A DNA stretch of 49,165 bases from Chromera velia (Eukaryota; Sar; Chromeraceae). The position numbers and the translations under genes were made by a program. Positions 43,836 to 49,165 of the stretch are shown here, in pieces; position 1 is the first letter of the stretch, and each line of letters begins with the position of its first letter. The DNA is taken from the NCBI GenBank assembly GCA_018398765.1, contig JAHBMJ010000171.1:5432-54596 (forward strand). The letters are read 5' to 3'. A model generated the notes under the pieces. The model saw only the letters and a program-made list of their open reading frames with translations. It was not told the DNA's origin and did no database searches.

Positions 43836-43875
43836 AGGGAAAAGGGAACAGAGGGCTGTTCCTTTTCCCCTCGAA
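43836..43875. other. Strong hairpin
   Basis: GAGGGAAAAGGGAACAG is followed after a short loop by the near-complement CTGTTCCTTTTCCCCTC, giving a stem of about 16 pairs with one bulge. It follows a GGTTTGAGTCC sequence. A non-coding RNA or transposon end is possible. Confidence 0.55.
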
Positions 43876-43959
43876 ATTTTTAAGCCGGTTAAGGTCTGGC
43901 GGCGGGTTCTAATTGGTCCATGCACATTTGTATGACCCGCTGCCGCGTTGCGTGTGGTG

Positions 43960-44044
43960 AGTGAATGGGTGAATGAATGAGTGAGTGAGTGAGTGACTAA
44001 TTGAGTGATTGGGTGAGTGAGTGAGTGAGTGAGTGAGTGAGTGA
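43960..44044. repeat. (GAGT)n satellite
   Basis: GAGT units with few interruptions, running directly into the left end of the foldback element. Confidence 0.9.
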
Positions 44045-44317
44045 CATCTATGAGTTGGCAAGCTATTTAAAACAGTAAAAATAGTTGAAAAAATAGTAAA
44101 AATAGTTCAAATAGTTACTATTTTTACTATTTACTACATCAAATAGTAAAATAGTTAGCTATTTTTACTATTTAAATAGTAAAATAGTGCTATTTTACTA
44201 TTAAAATAGTAAAAATATCTAACTATTATGAACTATTTTACTATTTGACGTAGCGAATAGTAAAAATAGTCACTATTTTCACTATTTTTACTGTCATAGC
44301 AAGCCGACTCATAGATG
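44045..44317. mobile_element. Foldback/MITE element
   Basis: The 273-base segment begins CATCTATGAGTTGGC and ends GCCGACTCATAGATG. Inverted similarity continues inward for more than 100 bases through repeated AATAGTAAAAAT motifs, so nearly the whole element can form one hairpin. It sits inside a GAGT satellite, which hides any target duplication. No coding capacity. Confidence 0.8.
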
Positions 44318-44432
44318 GAGTGAGTGAATGAGTAAATGCATGAGTGAGTTAGATGAGTGAGTGACAGTGAGTGAGTGCTAAAATGAGTGACTGAGTACGT
44401 GAGTGACTGAGGTAGGTGAGTGAGTGAGTGAC
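44318..44432. repeat. (GAGT)n satellite, right part
   Basis: Continuation of the satellite on the other side of the foldback element, more degenerate than the left part. Confidence 0.8.
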
Positions 44433-46999
44433 TAGCCCGTGCACTATAAAATTCTAAAAAAAAAAATAAAAAAATAAAGGTCTTATTTGTTTTTTTTTTA
44501 GAAGTTTACAAAATTAAAGCTGTTAGTAAAGCACTTCAAACTATATGTGAATATAGCAGAACAGTTCAAACTTTAAGGACTGTGAAGACTTTAAATCACT
44601 TTGAAAGTCTAGGATCACTTAAATTTTTCTCTAATAATTTTATCACACTTAAGTTATTCTAACTATTTCGTCACACCTATTGTGACACAAGTAATGCATA
44701 TCATATCCAGGAAGCATATTTTTAACACAATCATCATGGGCTTGTGGCATCCTAGTAAAAGTAATCTAACATTAGACTAGAAGATAACTTCCTATTTATA
44801 CATAGCTCTGTCGTTTTGCTTTATATGTCAAATATGTAAAATTGAAAAAATGGTAGTCTAGGAGCGCTCTACGAATTAAAAAAAAAATTTAGGACTTCAA
44901 ACTAAATTTTTGACCCAATGTGAGGCCCGTAGGACCCAACTAATTAGTATAAGTCTTCACTAAGTCTATTTAACCATCTTAGTCCAACGCCACCCCTTTT
45001 TTCTGATAAACTCAAATCTCCGTTTTTTTCAAAAAAAAAAAAAATATGCATTAATTTTGTCCCCCTAGGTGTGAAGCGCTCAACATTAATTCATTAATTG
45101 AATCAAAACGTCAAAAAGATATAAATCAATTTTATATAAAAATACTTTGAATAATTTGTGATGCAATGATACTGTTTGATGTGGGTTAACGTTTGAGATT
45201 GATTTTATTTTCATCATAGTGAGTCTATGAAATTTCTGTTTTTTGTTTTTCAGTTTTTTTCAAAAAAATCATAGAGTGCTGACACATATTGCTGTAAGGC
45301 TTTGCTTACAACAATAATACAGTTGAAAAGCGTCAACGTTTTTCTTTCATTACTGTAAACTTGTGCGGCTGTTTGTTATCTATTAGAATTATTTTGGTTT
45401 TAAAAAGTTTTTACAAGTAGAAATTGAAACATCGATATCGGCTAGATGGTTAAGCACGGGGTTCCGGGTCAGTCCATTCTTCTCAGCCCACTAAACAGAA
45501 ACAATGCCCCAATCTGTAATCTAAAGGCAGACATTGCGTTCTTGCAGCAGCTTCTCCTAGACCTGTTCTGTTGTAAAACAGACTCCAAAAACTTAAAAAG
45601 AGGGAAAGCTTTGTAAACACAAAACCTATGGTGGGCCTAGGGGAATCTGTAGAGGCGTGAGTCTGTCTGGCTATGCTAGCTGCGGTCAATCTTCTTCTTA
45701 GAAGGACATCAAAATTTATTCTTTCAATAATGCGCGCATGAGTGCGTGCTCGGGTTCTGGCCCCCCCCCCTCTCGATCCTCAACTCCTGCAGCCCTCATG
45801 CTAGATCTTCGATTTTCCTCCCCAGCCCCTTTCCTTCCTCCTGGGTAAAGAATTTTCTGTTCAATCCAGGGGGACCTTCGGACGACTCTCTCAGTATCTA
45901 AACCAAAAAACTTTTTATCACTGGGCCGTCGTCAGGAATCATGGTGGCAGAGGAATCCAATCACAGGGGGATAACAGAAAGGAGTCTCAGAAACGGGGAT
46001 AGAGAGCGAAACCGAAATCACCACCATGCAGGGAGACGGGAGCAGAAAAGCAATCCCCTCCTGGTAAGGAGTGCAGTCTACAGGGTAGGAACCCTACAGA
46101 ACACTTCCCTGAATATCGACTCCTGAGGAAGGGCTCGGCTGCTAAGTACAGTGGACAGTCAGCAGCGAAGAAAGAATACACATAAGATCAAACGAGAATC
46201 AGACGAGATGCAAGCACAGTCAACATAGTGACTTCGCTTCCCTGGGGCTGACTAGCTGGGCTACTATGTGGCAAGGCGCGCACTAAACTCTATTCAGTAT
46301 TCACTGGCCCTTAATAGATCGAAATTGGAGTCTAGATCAAAATTATATAAACAGAGTGTTTGTTATTGTAAATTAAAAGGTTTATAGACCCTAATATGAT
46401 AGAGATCGATGGTTTGAAGCTTTGAATCTCTCAAAAATGAGTTTGAATATCTAAAATTAAAGTGAACGAAACTTAATTAACATTTAGAGTCTAGAATTTT
46501 GGACTCAGAATTATTATTTTAGAACACTTTCTTAATTTATGTTTGATCTATATCCTATTGTATTTAGGAGTAATTAGAAGAATTGGAATGCTTGATTCTA
46601 TGAATCCTTCTCTGACAGTTTCATAACGGGAACTACCTTTTGATATAAGAAGACACCTGCTCATAATTTTCTGAAGAAAAATGGTTGAGAAATAAAGGAG
46701 ATCTGGTTATCCAAATATCTTTACCGTCTCCGTCTGTTTCTTTTCCAAACATCACTCTGCTGGGCCGGTTTCTGTGTCCGCTTGCCACTCTCTTTGCTCC
46801 CGGAAGGAGCGGAGGCGCAGAAGCGTAGCCACCGGTGGGGAAGCGAAAGGACCCGCCGAACCCAGCTACATGAGCAACCGATACACGGCCACGCAGGGCC
46901 GAACATATACGCATAGCTCAGATTGAGCATAAAATTCCTCGGTGCTGCTTTTATCTCTATTGAATAAACCCATCGAGACTCGACAAGGGAGCAGCATCC
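44433..46999. other. AT-rich intergenic block
   Basis: No gene is supported. Included are the second copy (44580-44700) of the repeat at 42490-42615, several poly-A and poly-T tracts and a C run near 45762-45770. Short frames at 45941-46126 (plus) and 46633-47050 (minus) have no features. The segment 45435-45475 resembles part of a tRNA gene but lacks a convincing fold. Confidence 0.45.
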
Positions 47000-48416
47000 A
47001 TGTCGCAGTCTCCTGAATATAAGTACTCTTCTCCTTCCCCATCTCGACATGAGCTCTCTGATAAGAGAGCTAGGCCGTCTCCTCCTCCGTTTTCAATTAA
47101 CATCTCCTACTCCTCCATCTTCAACCACTGACTACCATCGCCCAGGACGTCAAAAAATATTAAAAGGCCAGTCAAAGAGTAAGGCAGATGACGCCAGCGA
47201 AGTGGGCCTGTCCACAGCCAAGGGAGCCTCCCCAGCGGGGCAGCTAACTCTCCACCACCATGTGCATCCCCCTGCAAGTCCGCCTCTCAGCCAGATGGGC
47301 CCCCTAATCAGACTGAAAAAAACTACCCCGCCCTTTTTACGGTAGGGAGAGCATAGGAAGCGATAACAGTTGGGCTCTCTCCACCCACCCAGCCAGTCAC
47401 AGTGTGCGCGTGGGGCCCAGTGGGGAGGGACAAAGAGAAGGAGAGGAGGTGGATGGACGCTGCAGCACTGGCTGCAAACGCATGCCAGACAGACCCACCC
47501 CGGGTGGAGCAGGGCAGAATTAAAAGGGCGCAATGGTGGGAGGAGGAGAGGAAGGGATACGCCAAAGCGGTTAGAAGGGCGAGGAAGGAAGCGAAGGAGT
47601 GGAGGGCGGAGCAACAAAGGCAGCCGCCACCCAGCTCTAGCTTCATTATAGTAGAAGTCCGCACCCTTCCAAACCCCCCCGCCCAAGATACCACAAAATT
47701 TAATCCTCCCCCTTCCAATTCAAGAACCTTTCGGACCCTCTAGGCTGCGACGAGGGATGGTTGACCCAATCAGACAGGCCAGGGAACGCCGAGCGCGAGT
47801 CAAGACAGCAACTCGCAGAGAATGGGAAGAGGAGGCAGAAAAGGAAATCCAGGAGAGGGAGGAGCGGAGAGCCAGATGGAGGAGGGGAGAGAACCCACAC
47901 CCGAGGTAACCTGCACAGCCCCAGACGCCACAGATCATCAAAAAGATGGTGGAGGCAGCCATCCGCACAACCCTCCCCGATGATGAGCGAACAGACAGGC
48001 AGGCAAGGCCGCCATCCATCACTCCAATAATCTGCCGACTAAATGTTAGCCCAGCCGGAGCCAACCTCACACCCAATGCGGGGCTGACAGATGATGAGGC
48101 CCTCTAGAAGGGGATCGAGAACTCGCTGTCAGAGACGCTAGGCCCTGCCCCTCCTACTTATTCTGACTTACCTTCCTCTCCTTCCTCCGCTTCCTCTTCA
48201 TCTTCCTTGTCCTCTTCCTCTTCCTCTTCCTCTTCCTCCTCCTCTTCCTCTTCCTGTTCCTCTTTTTATTCCCCTCCCTTCTCTTTTCAGGCACCCTTAG
48301 TTCAGATTCAAGAACAGCCAGATATACAAGCAGGCACAGACAGACAGACAGAAAGCCAAGCATGGACAGTAGTCAAAGCAAAAAGGCAGACCAGAGCAGC
48401 CGCAGTGCAGGCGTAA
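47000..48416 (+). pseudogene. Decayed ORF, possibly retroelement ORF1/Gag-like
   Basis: Starting at ATG 47000 the plus strand gives a Ser/Pro-rich start, then frame changes, a basic helical part (47450-47630: many Arg, Lys, Glu, Ala and Trp) and, after a frame change near 47740, a second Arg/Glu-rich helical part. Past a TAA and a TAG come a Ser run from (TCC/TCT)n and a WTVVKAK block near 48364. The basic coiled-coil style with a late W-x-V motif recalls ORF1 of non-LTR elements, but no zinc knuckle, endonuclease or reverse transcriptase is seen. Confidence 0.35.
48172..48262. repeat. (TTCCTC)n tract
   Basis: About 90 bases of TCC/TCT units that would encode a serine run in the plus frame described for 47000-48416. 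Confidence 0.85.
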
Positions 48417-48660
48417 ACGGAAACAGGCGAAAGATAGTAAGACAAGACAGACTCAGGCAGCCACAAACAGCGACAGAGAGACACAGAAAGCCGGAGGCAG
48501 ACACAGACAGCTACAGGCAGACACAGACAGATGCAGGCAGCCACAGATAGATACAGACAGACGCAGACAAACGCAGACAGACACAGACAGACGCAGATTC
48601 AGACAGATGTAGATAAATACAGCCAATGATAGCAAGACATAGAAAGAAACAGCCAGCAAC
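48320..48660. repeat. Degenerate ACAG/GCAG minisatellite
   Basis: About 340 bases of imperfect CAGACACAGACAGAC-like units. Frames across it on either strand are repeat artefacts. Confidence 0.85.
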
Positions 48661-49165
48661 AGAAAGACAGCAGGAGGGGAGTCCGACGGCCAAGTAAACA
48701 ACTAAACACCTGTGACACGGCTGGCGGGGAGGGGGGCCCAAATATCTGAGACATGGTGGCTGGCCCTTCCTCCCCCTGCAAGCAAGAGGAGGGGGTGCGT
48801 GTTCCTCTAGGGGATTGTTGTGCGGCGGGGGAGGGGGGCCAACCCATGGCCGGACCCTCCCCCGGGCAGATGGGGGAGTCTGGCCTCAGGGGAGAAGGAA
48901 GCGCTTAAGACAAACCCGCCGCCAGCCCGCAGGAAGGTCCCCTCACACCCATCCAAAGATACACCCACACCCAACCCCAACCATGGCCCTCCGCATCCCC
49001 CAACCACATACCAGAACGTTTTTATATAGGCACTGTCATGCCCTCTTCATAACTCACCAGGACCCCCCCAACCCCACCACCACCCAGGAGATGGAGATTT
49101 GATAAAGCGAGCATCCCCAGACAAAACTTAAACCCTCTCCCCCTCCAACCCCCTCCCCCCCCCCC
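48661..49165. other. G/C-rich low-complexity end of the window
   Basis: Runs of G and then of C with CCAACCCC-type units, no gene visible. The final poly-C could mark a contig end. Confidence 0.6.

Noticed and set aside
45430-45480. tRNA-like GGCTAGATGGTTAAGC segment
   Set aside because: Resembles an A box, but no matching B box or cloverleaf follows at the right distance.
49080-49165. Telomeric repeat at the window end
   Set aside because: C-rich units are irregular (CCCTCCAACCCC) and do not follow a TTTAGGG or TTAGGG period; more likely low complexity at a contig end.

Overview
The window is nuclear DNA from a eukaryote, shown by spliceosomal introns that can be traced exon by exon with consistent reading phase, by two LTR retrotransposons and by microsatellite-filled introns. 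Signal-peptide exons, a SOUL haem-binding protein with a possible bipartite plastid-type leader, and a hybrid histidine kinase fit a unicellular alga or related protist. A chromerid-like alveolate is my guess, from general impression only. The last ~50 bases run into poly-C and one N lies in a C run (31725), so the right edge may be a contig end.

Layout. 1-2221: AT-rich sequence, then the 3' flank of the first gene. 2222-11164 (minus): a gene of about 17 exons for a secreted protein with five copies of a cysteine module. 12540-16413 (minus): a hybrid histidine kinase with an in-frame TGA, an in-frame TAA, a one-base frameshift and Asn at the receiver phosphorylation site, so probably a recent pseudogene. 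17848-23700 (plus): a decayed Ty1/copia element with both LTRs. 23701-30300: AT-rich repeat sequence with an hAT-like MITE, other small repeats and decayed coding pieces of unknown origin. 30966-34872 (minus): an intact eight-exon SOUL gene of 505 codons. 35627-36458 (plus): head-to-head with it, a small secreted Asn/Gly/Tyr/Gln-rich protein. 36925-40914 (minus): a second copia-like element with gag, reverse transcriptase and RNase H but no recognisable protease or integrase. 40920-49165: AT-rich duplications, GAGT-type satellites, a foldback element, two decayed coding blocks and G/C-rich low-complexity sequence.

The strongest genome-wide signal is the splice donor. About half of the introns begin GTCAGT or GTCGGT, with C at +3, and most acceptors read TGCAG. 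Both LTR elements carry an excess of in-frame TAG stops, and their LTR pairs differ almost only by transitions, as expected from cytosine deamination. All exon models are by eye; none was checked against transcripts.
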